From: Pseudokineococcus lusitanus
GTDB taxonomy: Bacteria > Actinomycetota > Actinomycetes > Actinomycetales > Quadrisphaeraceae
DNA: 64,000 bases
Assembly (NCBI RefSeq): GCF_003751265.1
Contig: NZ_RJKN01000002.1
Location: 310,001-374,000 of the forward strand
Direction of reading: 5' to 3'
Shown here in pieces: positions 44,886-53,308 of the stretch. The first letter of the stretch is position 1, and each line of letters begins with the position of its first letter. A model generated the notes under the pieces. The model was not told the origin of the DNA and searched no databases. It saw only the letters and a program-made list of their open reading frames with translations. The position numbers and the translations under genes were made by a program.

Positions 44886-44901
44886 GGCCCGTCCGTGGGC
44901 C
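44886..44901 (-). promoter_or_regulatory. ACGGAC-loop hairpin in the flbD-motAB leader
   Basis: Minus strand GGCCC-ACGGAC-GGGCC: a 5-bp stem presenting the same hexaloop as the flagellin leaders, within the first ~20 bases of the predicted mRNA. A second ACGGAC lies at the ribosome-binding site (44840-44845). Together they form a plausible two-site CsrA target. Confidence 0.6.
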
Positions 44902-44913
44902 GTCACGTGATTC

Positions 44914-44940
44914 ATCGGCGCCCCGGGGCGCCGGCCTGAG
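44914..44940 (-). promoter_or_regulatory. Sigma-28 promoter of flbD-motA-motB-fliL
   Basis: Minus strand CTCAGG (44935-44940), 15 bases, GCCGAT (44914-44919). A TCACCC-N2-GGTGA-like palindrome lies about 40 bases further upstream near 44977-44993. Confidence 0.65.
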
Positions 44941-45036
44941 GCCGTGGCCCTCCCCCGTCCGGCGGAGCGCGCCCGTTCACCCGGGTGGGTGAGAGCGGGC
45001 GGGGCGGGTTGCGCGGCAACGGGTCCGGGCGCACGA

Positions 45037-45107
45037 CGGCCGCGCGAGCAGGGCTCGCGCGGCCGACGGCGGGGTCCGGCCCCGGCGCCGCACGGGGCGG
45101 CGCCGGG
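45037..45107 (-). terminator. Two consecutive hairpins after flgE
   Basis: A 13-bp stem (45037-45049 with 45053-45065) and a 10-bp stem (45081-45090 with 45098-45107) follow the flgE stop by about 30 bases, ending the flgB-flgE operon. The remainder of the ~300-base gap to flbD holds the flbD leader and promoter. Confidence 0.75.
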
Positions 45108-45135
45108 CCCGGGAGGGGCAGGTCTGACGGAGGCG

Positions 45136-46005
45136 TCAGCGCTTGAGGTTGACGAGCTCCTGGAGCAGCTCGTCCGACGTCGTGATGACGCGGGAGTTCG
45201 CCTGGAAGCCGCGCTGGCTGATGATGAGGTTGGTGAACTCCTGGGCGAGGTCGACGTTGGACATCTCCAGGGCGCCGGCCGACAGGGTGCCGTTGGCGCC
45301 CTGGCCCGGACGCTCGATCGTCACGTCGCCGGAGTTGACGCTCTCGCGGTAGTTGGACGAGCCGGCCTTCTCGAGGCCGCCGTTGTTCGTGAACGTGGCG
45401 ACCGCGAGCTGGGCGATGGAGCGCTGCTCGACCGTGCCGTCGGTGTTCTTGAAGATGCCGGTGACGACGCCGTCGGAGCCGATGCGGTACGCCGTGAGCG
45501 CCTCGTCCGGGCCGGTGGCCGCGCGGAGCGAGATGCCGCCCATCGAGCCCGCCGCACCGGCACCGGTGATGGTGCCGTCGGGGCCGGCCTGCCAGCCCTG
45601 GACCGGGTTGCCCTCGGGGGTGACGAGCGTGCCGTCGCGGTCGAAGTTGAAGGACCCGGCGCGGGTGTACATCTGCTCGCCGCCGGCGCGGACGACGAAG
45701 AAGCCCTCGCCGTCGATGCGGAGGTCGGTGTCGCGGCCGGTGACCTGGGTCGCGCCCTGGCCGTAGTTCGTGCTCATGCCGGCGACGCGGACGCCGAGGC
45801 CGACCTGCGAGGGGTTGGTGCCGCCGACGTTGGCGTCCTGCGGCGCCGCAGCGCCCTCGAGCAGCTGGCTGAAGGTGTCCTGGAACGTCACCTGGGAGCC
45901 CTTGAAGCCCGTGGTGTTGACGTTGGCGATGTTGTTGCCGGTGACGTCCATCATCATCTGGTGGGCCCGCAGGCCGCTGATACCGGTGAACAGGGAACGG
46001 AGCAC
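45136..46005 (-). CDS. flgE: Flagellar hook protein FlgE
   Basis: 289 residues from a GTG with a GAGGAGG site. N-terminal rod/hook signature MFTGISGLRAHQMMMDVTGNN-type (here LFTGISGLRAHQ then NNIANVNTTGFKG), the IDGEGFFVV loop and the C-terminal SNVDLAQEFTNLIISQRGFQ helix. It is shorter than many FlgE (~400), with little central domain; a FlgG-like rod identity is an alternative, but the flgD neighbour favours the hook. Confidence 0.88.
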   Translation of the reverse strand: MLRSLFTGISGLRAHQMMMDVTGNNIANVNTTGFKGSQVTFQDTFSQLLEGAAAPQDANVGGTNPSQVGLGVRVAGMSTNYGQGATQVTGRDTDLRIDGEGFFVVRAGGEQMYTRAGSFNFDRDGTLVTPEGNPVQGWQAGPDGTITGAGAAGSMGGISLRAATGPDEALTAYRIGSDGVVTGIFKNTDGTVEQRSIAQLAVATFTNNGGLEKAGSSNYRESVNSGDVTIERPGQGANGTLSAGALEMSNVDLAQEFTNLIISQRGFQANSRVITTSDELLQELVNLKR

Positions 46006-46061
46006 GGGGCGCCTCCTCAGGCGGGGTGGTGCAGGGGTGTCGGGACGGGGGCTGGGGCGGG

Positions 46062-46508
46062 TCAGGCGGTGGTGACGCCGGTGACGTGGCCCATGGCGAC
46101 GTCGGCCGTGCCGACCCGCAGGACCGGGCCGTCGTCGGTGAAGCGGACGGCGGAGACGACGCCCACGCCGGTGGCCTTCGTGGTGGGGTCGGTCCAGGAG
46201 ACCTTCTGGCCGACCAGCGCCGAGGACGACAGCTGCTGCTGCGTGGCGAAGGCGGCCTGGCTCGTGCTGACCAGCGCGGTGAGCTGCTCGACGGTCGTGA
46301 GCTGCGTCGTCTGGTTCATCATCTGCGTGGTGTCCATGGGCGAGCTCGGGTCCTGGTAGCGCATCTGCGCCACGAGGAGCTTGAGGAAGGCCTCCTTGTC
46401 GAGCGTCTTCGACGGCTCGCGGACGGCCGCCGTGCCGGTCGCGGTGCCGACGGCCGGGGCGGCCGCGAAGCCGGCCGGCAGACCGGTGGTGCCGGAGACG
46501 GTGGGCAC
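46062..46508 (-). CDS. flgD: Hook cap/scaffold protein FlgD
   Basis: 148 residues. The diagnostic N-terminal core is KEAFLKLLVAQMRYQDPSSP followed by MDTTQMMNQTTQLTTVEQ, and the LVGQKVSW segment. The C-terminal Fn3-like part found in larger FlgD is absent, as in many Gram-positives. GTG with a GGAGG site. It directs hook polymerisation; 56 bases before flgE. Confidence 0.95.
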   Translation of the reverse strand: MPTVSGTTGLPAGFAAAPAVGTATGTAAVREPSKTLDKEAFLKLLVAQMRYQDPSSPMDTTQMMNQTTQLTTVEQLTALVSTSQAAFATQQQLSSSALVGQKVSWTDPTTKATGVGVVSAVRFTDDGPVLRVGTADVAMGHVTGVTTA

Positions 46509-46579
46509 GGGTCCTCCTGCGGTGGTGGGGCGGGTCCGGCGCCGGGTGGCGCCGGGGTCGTGCGGCGGGGCTCGACCGG

Positions 46580-48640
46580 TCAGACCGTGAGGTCCAGCCG
46601 GCCCGGGGCGGTGGCCCCGGTGCGGGCCTCGGTCGTCGCTGCCTGCACCTGAGGCGTCGACCGGTCCGTTGCTCCGGTCCAGCGACGCGCCGACGGATCA
46701 CCCGTTCGGCCCTGCCCGCCGCCGGGGCCGGCCCAGCCGGCGGACGCACCGGTGCCCCCGGCGTCGCCGCCCGTGCCCCAGCCGCCGACGTCGACGCCCG
46801 CACCGCCTGCGGCGGAGGCCATCTCACGACGGAGCTCGGGCAGCGCCTGGCGGAGCGCCTCACGCCCGGCCTCGGTCTGTGCGTGCAGCTGGACATGCAG
46901 CGCACCGTTCGTCACCTCGGCGACGACGCGGACGGCGCCGAGCGCCTCGGGCTGCAGGCGGACGACGACGCGGTGGACGCCCTCCCCCAGCTGCCGCAGC
47001 GCGGCGGCACGCGGGACGACCTGGCCGGTCAGCGGGGGCGAGCCGGCGGCGCCGGGCGGCGCCACGGCGGCCACCCACGCGGCGGGGCCGGCGGTGGTCG
47101 TCGACGCGACGGCGGGGGCGGCGGCCGGTGCCGCGACCGGGGCGGCCGCGGCCGTGGCGACCGGCGCGGCGGTCGTCGCGGGCGCGACCGGCGCGCCGGT
47201 CCCGGCGGCGCCCGGCACCGCGGCGAGGGCCGGGTCGCCGGTGGCGACCACCGGCACGGCCGGGGACGCCGCGGAGGACGAGGTGGCGGTCGGGGTGGCG
47301 GTCGGGGTGGCGCCCGTGGCCGGCGCCGGGGCGCCGTCGGTGGACGGGGCGCCGTCCGCCGGCGGGGCGCCGTCCGGAGGCGTGACGCCGTCGGTGGTCG
47401 GGGTCGCGTCCGTCGGCGGTGCGCCGTCCGGGGGCGGGACGACGGCCGCGCCCGGGGCCTCCGGCGCGGCGGCGGCCGCGGGAGCAGCGCCGGTGGGCGG
47501 GGACGAGGTCGTCCCGGTCGCCGGGACGGACGGTGCGCCACCGGCCGCCGTCGGCGGTCCGGCGACGTCGGCAGCCGGGGCGCCCGGGAGCCCGGCGGCC
47601 GGGGCCGCCGGCGGCGTGCCCGGGGCGACGGTTCCGGAGGACGGGGACGGCGGCGGGGGCGCCGGCGCACCGGCGGCTCCGGGGACCGTGGCCGTGGTCG
47701 GGGCGGTCGCGGTCGGGGCGGTCGCGGTCGGGGCGGTCGCGGTCGGGGCGGTCGCGGTCGGGGCGGTCGCGGTCGGGGCGGTCGCGGTCGGGGCGGGCGG
47801 CGCGACGGGGACGGCGCCGAGCTCGCCGGGGACCGGGAGCACCGTCGGCGTGGCCGCGGGACCGGCCCCGGTCGACCCGGCACCGGTCGACCCGGCGTCG
47901 GGGGGCGCGGCGTCGGCCCCGGCGGAGACCGACGCGTCGAGGAGGGCGCTCCCGGCGGGCACGTCGCCCGGCTCCGCGGCGCCACGGGCGGCGTCGGGGC
48001 CGACGACGGGCAGCGTGCCGGCGACGTCGCGCCGGCCGAGCAGCGAGCGCAGCGCGGCGAGGGCGTCCTGCCGGGACGGCTCGACGTCGCCGGCCGCGGG
48101 CGGCGCGGGCGGGGTGCCCGGGGTCGCCGGCGTGCCGCCCGCCGCGCCCTCGCCCGGCGGGTCGGCCGGAAGGACAGGACGGTCGAGCCGGTCCGGGGCG
48201 GCCGGGTCCACCGGGACCCCGGGCGACGGGGCGACGGGGGCGGTGGCGGTGGTGTCGACGGGGCGGGGGCCGGACGGCGTCGTCGGCTCGCCCGTGCCTG
48301 GCCGGTCGCGGTGGGCGACGCCGCGCGGAGGCGCGTCCGTCGTCGCGCGGTCGTCGGCGGCCGGCCGGTCGGTCGCCGGACGGGCGGGCCGGGCGGCGGG
48401 GGCGCCGGTGCTGCGGCCGGGCTCGCCCGAGCTCGGGCGGTCGCGGTGGGCCACGCCCCGGGGGCCGTCCGCACCGGGACGGTCGGCCCGGTCGCGGCGG
48501 TCGGCCGCCGGCCCGGGGGGCGTCTGGCGCGCCAGGGCGTCGGCGAAGCCGCCGTCGTCGCCGCGCCCGCGGGGGGCGCGCGGGGCGAGGGGGGCGGCGT
48601 CGGCGAGGCCGCGCGCGGCGGCGCCGACGACGGGGCTCAC
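46580..48640 (-). CDS. fliK: Flagellar hook-length control protein FliK
   Basis: 686 residues from a GTG overlapping the preceding stop. Most of the protein is a disordered Ala/Pro/Thr/Gly linker, including six APTAT repeats and two GVAHRDRP-x2-GEP repeats near the N-terminus. The C-terminal switch domain is recognisable (GEGVHRVVVRLQPEALGAVR, EVTNGALHVQLHAQTEAGRE). FliK measures the hook and flips FlhB specificity. The extremely long, repetitive linker is unusual. Confidence 0.9.
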   Translation of the reverse strand: MSPVVGAAARGLADAAPLAPRAPRGRGDDGGFADALARQTPPGPAADRRDRADRPGADGPRGVAHRDRPSSGEPGRSTGAPAARPARPATDRPAADDRATTDAPPRGVAHRDRPGTGEPTTPSGPRPVDTTATAPVAPSPGVPVDPAAPDRLDRPVLPADPPGEGAAGGTPATPGTPPAPPAAGDVEPSRQDALAALRSLLGRRDVAGTLPVVGPDAARGAAEPGDVPAGSALLDASVSAGADAAPPDAGSTGAGSTGAGPAATPTVLPVPGELGAVPVAPPAPTATAPTATAPTATAPTATAPTATAPTATAPTTATVPGAAGAPAPPPPSPSSGTVAPGTPPAAPAAGLPGAPAADVAGPPTAAGGAPSVPATGTTSSPPTGAAPAAAAAPEAPGAAVVPPPDGAPPTDATPTTDGVTPPDGAPPADGAPSTDGAPAPATGATPTATPTATSSSAASPAVPVVATGDPALAAVPGAAGTGAPVAPATTAAPVATAAAAPVAAPAAAPAVASTTTAGPAAWVAAVAPPGAAGSPPLTGQVVPRAAALRQLGEGVHRVVVRLQPEALGAVRVVAEVTNGALHVQLHAQTEAGREALRQALPELRREMASAAGGAGVDVGGWGTGGDAGGTGASAGWAGPGGGQGRTGDPSARRWTGATDRSTPQVQAATTEARTGATAPGRLDLTV
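47700..47796. repeat. Six 15-bp tandem repeats inside fliK
   Basis: Six identical copies of GGGGCGGTCGCGGTC (plus strand, 47700-47789) and a 7-base partial copy encode APTAT repeats in frame. Perfect identity suggests recent slippage; length changes would stay in frame. Confidence 0.9.
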
Positions 48641-49704
48641 GCGGCGATCCCGAGGGCCGAGGTGATCTTGCGCACGTAGTTCTGCGTCTCCTTGAACGGC
48701 GGGACGCCGTCGTACTTGTCGACGTTGCCGGGACCGGCGTTGTAGGCGGCGAGGGCGAGCGGCACGGAGCCGTCGTACTTGTCGAGGTGGCGGGCGAGCA
48801 GGCGGGCGGCGCCGTCGACGGCCTGCGCCGGGTCCATCGGGTCGACCCCGAGGTCGCGCGCCGTCCCCGGCATGATCTGCATGAGACCCCTTGCGCCGGC
48901 GGGCGAGACGGCGCGGGCGTCGCCGCCGGACTCGGCCTGGGCCACCGCGGCGAGCAGGCCCGCCGGCAGGCCGTGCTCGGCGGTGGCCGCGGCGAAGAGC
49001 GGCTCGTAGCGGGCGACGGCCGAGGACACCGAGCTGCGGATGGCGCTGGGGCGCGCGGCGCCGGCGTCGAGGGCCGGCGCGGCGGCCGCGCTCGTGGCGG
49101 CGGGCTCGGTGCCGACGACCCGGCGGATGCTCGTCGGGGTCTCCCAGACCTTCGAGATCTTCACGACGTCGCCGCGGTGCGGGGCGTGCAGCATCTTGCC
49201 GTCGCCCACGTAGATGCCGATGTGGCTGCCGCCGTCCATGACGACGAGGTCGCCGGGGCGGGCGGAGGCGAGGTCGCGGACGGGCTCGCCGACCTTGCCC
49301 TGGTCCCTCGCGACGCGCGGGACGTCGACGCCGATGTCCTTCATGGCGCGCTGCACGAGGCCCGAGCAGTCGAGGCCGCCCGTGGCCGGGTCGGTGCCGC
49401 CCCACTTGTAGGGGACGCCGAGGTACTTCCGGGCGGCGGCGACGAGGTCGTCGCCCGTGGGGCCGCCGGCGCGGGCGCCCGTCGTGGACCGCGCCGCCGC
49501 GGTCGCGGTGGTGGCGGCGGCCTTCGGGCCCGAGGAGGGCGAGCCGCCCTTCTGCACGAGGTCGTCGAGCAGGGTGGAGAACTGGGCGCCGGACGCCGTC
49601 GTCGACGCCGTGGCGGTCGCGGCGGGGGTCACCGCGGCGGTGACCTGCGCCAGGCGGGACTGGATGTCCGAGATCCGCGCCTGGACCGCCGCGATGCCGC
49701 TCAC
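48637..49704 (-). CDS. NlpC/P60 plus lytic transglycosylase, flagellar peptidoglycan hydrolase
   Basis: 355 residues. A helical N-terminus (residues 1-50, similar to an export or rod-binding segment) is followed by NlpC/P60 (about 84-200; Cys113 in LDCSGLVQ, His in GGSHIGIYVGDG). A soluble lytic transglycosylase domain follows (about 225-355; Glu in AQAESGG, GLMQIMPGTARDLG, AYNAGPGNV). It probably opens the wall for the rod, as FlgJ does elsewhere, with two cleavage activities. No signal peptide, which suggests export through the flagellar apparatus. It overlaps fliJ and fliK. Confidence 0.9.
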   Translation of the reverse strand: MSGIAAVQARISDIQSRLAQVTAAVTPAATATASTTASGAQFSTLLDDLVQKGGSPSSGPKAAATTATAAARSTTGARAGGPTGDDLVAAARKYLGVPYKWGGTDPATGGLDCSGLVQRAMKDIGVDVPRVARDQGKVGEPVRDLASARPGDLVVMDGGSHIGIYVGDGKMLHAPHRGDVVKISKVWETPTSIRRVVGTEPAATSAAAAPALDAGAARPSAIRSSVSSAVARYEPLFAAATAEHGLPAGLLAAVAQAESGGDARAVSPAGARGLMQIMPGTARDLGVDPMDPAQAVDGAARLLARHLDKYDGSVPLALAAYNAGPGNVDKYDGVPPFKETQNYVRKITSALGIAA

Positions 49705-50156
49705 CGGTCGTCCGCCTCCTGCTGCCCGCCGAGGGGCTCGTCGTCGTCCCCGGACCGGGGCGCTCTCCTGAGGTCATCGATCCGTCGCTGGTCGACCTTG
49801 AGCGCCCGGCGCGCCTCCTCCACGGCGCGGCGCTGCTCGAGCTGCTCGAGGGCGCGCGTGCGCCCGCGGGCGGCGGCCCAGGCGCGCTCCGCGTCCCCCG
49901 CGGCGGACGCGGCCAGCTCGGCCTCGCCCTGCGCGGCCACGAGGGCGCCCCGCATCGCCGAGCGGGCGGCCACGGACGCGGCCCAGCCGGCGGCCCCGCC
50001 GCCCTCGAGCTGGTGCGCGCCGAGCGTGGCGCGGGCCTCCTCGCGCAGGCGCGCCGCGGAGCGGGCGCCCGCGCCGGCGCGGGCGTGCTCCCCCGCGGCC
50101 AGCTTCTCCTGGGTCCGGCGGACGCGCAGGAGCCCGGCGAGCCGGAAGCCGCTCAC
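49701..50156 (-). CDS. fliJ: Flagellar export chaperone-escort FliJ
   Basis: 151 residues, a long Ala/Arg/Glu-rich antiparallel coiled coil starting FRLAGLLRVRRTQEKLAAGE, the usual FliJ opening. GTG start overlaps the fliI stop. It couples FliI to FlhA. Confidence 0.85.
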   Translation of the reverse strand: MSGFRLAGLLRVRRTQEKLAAGEHARAGAGARSAARLREEARATLGAHQLEGGGAAGWAASVAARSAMRGALVAAQGEAELAASAAGDAERAWAAARGRTRALEQLEQRRAVEEARRALKVDQRRIDDLRRAPRSGDDDEPLGGQQEADDR

Positions 50157-51667
50157 GCGGCGGCGCTCCCGTCGCCGGCGCCACCGGCGTCGGGGTCGAG
50201 CAGCTGCGCGAGGCCGGACAGCGCGGCCCACGAGTGCTCGGGGTCGGCGAGGTCCTCGACGGGCTGGGTGAGGAAGGCCCGCGTCGAGGGAGCGCCGTCC
50301 ACGGCGGCGTCGACGAGCGGGTCCGCGCCGCGGACGTACGCGCCGACGTCGATGAGGTCCTGCGCGTCGCGGCGCGCCGCGAGCGCGCGCCGGACCGCGG
50401 TCGCGTCGGCCCGCTGGGCGGGCGTCGTGACGCGGGAGGCGACGCGCGAGACGGACCCGAGCACGTCGACCGACGGGAAGTGGCCTGCCGTGGCGAGCTT
50501 GCGGTCGAGGACGACGTGGCCGTCGAGGATCGAGCGGGCCGCGTCCGCGACGGGCTCGTCGTGGTCGTCGCCGTCCACGAGCACCGTGTAGATGCCCGTG
50601 ATCGAGCCGACGACGCCGGGCCCGGCGCGCTCGAGGAGCCGCGGGAGCATCGCGAAGACCGACGGCGGGAAGCCGCGGGTGGCGGGCGGCTCGCCGACGG
50701 ACAGGCCGATCTCGCGCTGGGCCGTGGCCACGCGGGTCAGCGAGTCCATCATGAGGACGACGTCGAGGCCCTGGTCGCGGAAGTGCTCGGCGACGGCGGT
50801 GGCCGTCGCGGCGGCGCGCAGCCGGACGAGCGGCGGCTCGTCGCTCGTCGCGACGACGACGACGCTGCGGGCCAGCCCCTCGGGGCCGAGGTCGTCCTCA
50901 AGGAACTCGCGCACCTCGCGGCCGCGCTCGCCGACGAGGGCGAGGACGACGACGTCGGCGCGGGCGCCGCGCGCGACCATCGACAGCAGGCTCGACTTGC
51001 CGACGCCGGAGCCGGCGAAGAGGCCGAAGCGCTGGCCGCGGCCCGCGGGCACGAGGGTGTCGAGCACGCGGACGCCGAGCGGCAGCGGCTCGCAGACGCG
51101 CTGGCGGTCGAGCGCGGGCGGCGGCGGGGCGTCGAGGGGGACGTCGGTCAGCTCGCCGGTGAGCGGGCGGCCGTCGAGGGGGTTCCCGAGGCCGTCGAGG
51201 ACGCGGCCGAGCAGCCCGTCGCCGACGCGGGCGGTGAGGCGGCGGGCCACCCGGCGGACGGGGTCGCCGGCGGCGAGGCCGTCCGCGGTGCCCAGCGGCA
51301 TGCAGGCGAGGACGCCGGCGCGGACGCCGACCACCTCGGCGCGGACGCCGGCGACGCCGCGCTCGGGGTCGCCGCCGATCTCGAGCACCTCGCCGACGCC
51401 GGCCACGAGGCCCACGACGTCGACGGCCAGTCCGCTCACCGAGCGGACGGAGCCGAGGGCCAGGGGGCCGCCCTCCCGGACCGCGCCGGCGAGCCGGGTG
51501 CGGAACGCCTCGAGCCCGGCGGGCAGCGGCGGGACGACGGGCACGGGCGCCGGGGCCCACTCGAGCGGCGGCGTCGGCAGGACGGCCGGCTCGGCGGGGC
51601 GGCGCTGGGCGGGCGGGACGAAGGGCACCGTCCGCAGCCCCGCGGCGGGGCCGGCGGGGGCGCTCAC
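50153..51667 (-). CDS. fliI: Flagellar export ATPase FliI
   Basis: 504 residues including a Pro-rich extension of ~60. F1-beta-like fold with Walker A GSGVGKSS (Lys224), VVLALVGERGREVREF, Walker B LDVVLMMDSLTR and the ATTPAQR-like end region. GTG overlaps the fliH stop. It energises export with FliH and FliJ. Confidence 0.96.
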   Translation of the reverse strand: MSAPAGPAAGLRTVPFVPPAQRRPAEPAVLPTPPLEWAPAPVPVVPPLPAGLEAFRTRLAGAVREGGPLALGSVRSVSGLAVDVVGLVAGVGEVLEIGGDPERGVAGVRAEVVGVRAGVLACMPLGTADGLAAGDPVRRVARRLTARVGDGLLGRVLDGLGNPLDGRPLTGELTDVPLDAPPPPALDRQRVCEPLPLGVRVLDTLVPAGRGQRFGLFAGSGVGKSSLLSMVARGARADVVVLALVGERGREVREFLEDDLGPEGLARSVVVVATSDEPPLVRLRAAATATAVAEHFRDQGLDVVLMMDSLTRVATAQREIGLSVGEPPATRGFPPSVFAMLPRLLERAGPGVVGSITGIYTVLVDGDDHDEPVADAARSILDGHVVLDRKLATAGHFPSVDVLGSVSRVASRVTTPAQRADATAVRRALAARRDAQDLIDVGAYVRGADPLVDAAVDGAPSTRAFLTQPVEDLADPEHSWAALSGLAQLLDPDAGGAGDGSAAA

Positions 51668-52290
51668 GCCGCGCCGCCGAGCAGCGCGGTGCGGGCCCGC
51701 TCGAGGGCGGGGGCCAGGCGCGCGTCGACGGAGCCGTCGGCGTGCTCGGCGTACGCGTCGCCGCGGGGCATCCCCGCGTCGGGCACGAGGCGGACGGAGG
51801 GCGGGACGTCGGCCGTGCCGGTCAGCTCGGCGACGTCGGCCGGGTGCAGGTGCACCGCGACGGCGCCCGACGGCGGGCACGGGGCCAGCGCCCGCAGCAG
51901 CGCCGCGCGGGCGCCCCCGCCGGCGAGGACCTCGGCGCCGAGCACCGCCTCGGCGAGCTCGAGGCCGGTGCGGGCGAGGGCGTCGGTCAGCTCGGCGAGC
52001 GCCGGCGCCTCCCGCCGCTCGAGGTCGGCCGCGGCGCGGGCGAGGGCGCCGAGCGCCGCGCTCGCGGCGGCCCGGCGGCCCTCCTCCGCGGCCCGCAGGC
52101 GCGTCACCTCGGCCTCGAGCACGGCCCGCGACCGCTCGGCCGCGGCGCTCGCGCCCTGGGCCCAGCCGGCGGCGTACCCGGCCGCGTACCCGGCCGTGCG
52201 GCCGGCCTCGGGGGTGACGGGCTCGGTGGCGAGCCACGGCGCGGGACGCGCGCCGGCGGTCGTGACGGCCAGGTCAGCTGACGTACTCAT
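51664..52290 (-). CDS. fliH: FliI regulator FliH
   Basis: 208 residues from the ATG at 52290. The Gly-rich heptad region GRTAGYAAGYAAGWAQG is the GxxxG signature of FliH. A coiled coil and a C-terminal ~90-residue domain (VAVHLHPADVAEL, VRLVPDAGMPRGDAYAEHAD) follow. The start lies within the fliG 3' end, a 17-base overlap. Confidence 0.93.
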   Translation of the reverse strand: MSTSADLAVTTAGARPAPWLATEPVTPEAGRTAGYAAGYAAGWAQGASAAAERSRAVLEAEVTRLRAAEEGRRAAASAALGALARAAADLERREAPALAELTDALARTGLELAEAVLGAEVLAGGGARAALLRALAPCPPSGAVAVHLHPADVAELTGTADVPPSVRLVPDAGMPRGDAYAEHADGSVDARLAPALERARTALLGGAA

Positions 52291-53308
52291 CAGCACCTTC
52301 TCGGCGCAGGACGATCTCACCTGAAGCCTCGAGGCCGCGGATGACGGCCACGACCTGGCCCCGGGCCTCCTCGACGTCGGAGAGCCGGACCGCGCCGAGC
52401 AGGTCGATCTCCTCGACGAGGTTCTCGCGGGCGCGCTCGGAGACGTTGGACAGGACCTTCTCGCGGGTCGGCTCGGCCGTGCCCTTGAGGGCGAGGGCCA
52501 GGACGGCCGTCTCGACCTGGCGGGCCAGGAGCTGGACCGCCTTGTCCTCGAGGCCGGTGATGTCGTCGAAGACGAACATCTTCTGGCGGACGGCCTCGGC
52601 GAGCGCGGCGTCGACGACGTCGAGGCCCTCGAGCACGATCTTCTCCGTGGCCGGGTCGGCCCGCGCCAGCAGGTCGACGAGCGGCTGCAGGCCGCCGACG
52701 GCGACGCTGGCGGACGACGTCGGGATGATCGTCGAGCTGCGGCGGGTGAGGTCCTCGGCGACGAGCGCGACGAGGTCCGGGTCCGGGCGGTCCATGACGG
52801 CGATCCGGTGGGCGACGTCGGTCTGCACCTCGGCCGGCAGGCCGGCGAGGACGACCGAGGCCTGCGCCGGCGCGAGGTGCGCCAGGACGAGGGCCGTCGT
52901 CTGCGGGTGCTCCCCCGTGAGGAAGCTGAGGATCTGGCGCGGGTCCATGTCGAGGAGGAACTCGAAGACCTTGCCGGGGGTGGCGATGGCCACGCGCTCG
53001 AGGAGGTCGTCGGCGCGGTTCGCGCCCACCGTGGCCTCGAGGAGGCTGCGGGCGACGGCCAGGCCGCCCCGCGTGACGTGGGGGCCGCCCGTGACGGCGA
53101 GCTCGCGGAACTCGGCGATGACGCCGTCGGCGGTCTCGGCGTCGAGCGCGCCCAGCTGCGCGATCTCGGTGGCCAGCTCCTCGACCTCGACCGGGCCCAT
53201 GCGGGACAGGACCTTGGCGGCCTGCTCGCGGCCGAGCTGGACGAGGACGACGGCGGCCTTCTGGCTGCCCGTCAGCGTGGAGGCGTCGCGCACGGCGAGG
53301 GCGGTCAT
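52274..53308 (-). CDS. fliG: Flagellar motor switch protein FliG
   Basis: 344 residues. N-terminal GSQKAAVVLVQLG, the middle EHPQTTALVLAHL with the torque-domain region KMFVFDDITGLEDKAVQLLA and DLLGAVRLSDVEEARG. It connects FliF to FliM and contacts MotA. ATG overlaps the fliF stop. Confidence 0.97.
   Translation of the reverse strand: MTALAVRDASTLTGSQKAAVVLVQLGREQAAKVLSRMGPVEVEELATEIAQLGALDAETADGVIAEFRELAVTGGPHVTRGGLAVARSLLEATVGANRADDLLERVAIATPGKVFEFLLDMDPRQILSFLTGEHPQTTALVLAHLAPAQASVVLAGLPAEVQTDVAHRIAVMDRPDPDLVALVAEDLTRRSSTIIPTSSASVAVGGLQPLVDLLARADPATEKIVLEGLDVVDAALAEAVRQKMFVFDDITGLEDKAVQLLARQVETAVLALALKGTAEPTREKVLSNVSERARENLVEEIDLLGAVRLSDVEEARGQVVAVIRGLEASGEIVLRREGADEYVS

Noticed and set aside
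47700-47796. Tandem repeat considered as CRISPR or minisatellite outside genes
   Set aside because: Units are 15 bp, have no spacers and lie in frame inside fliK.
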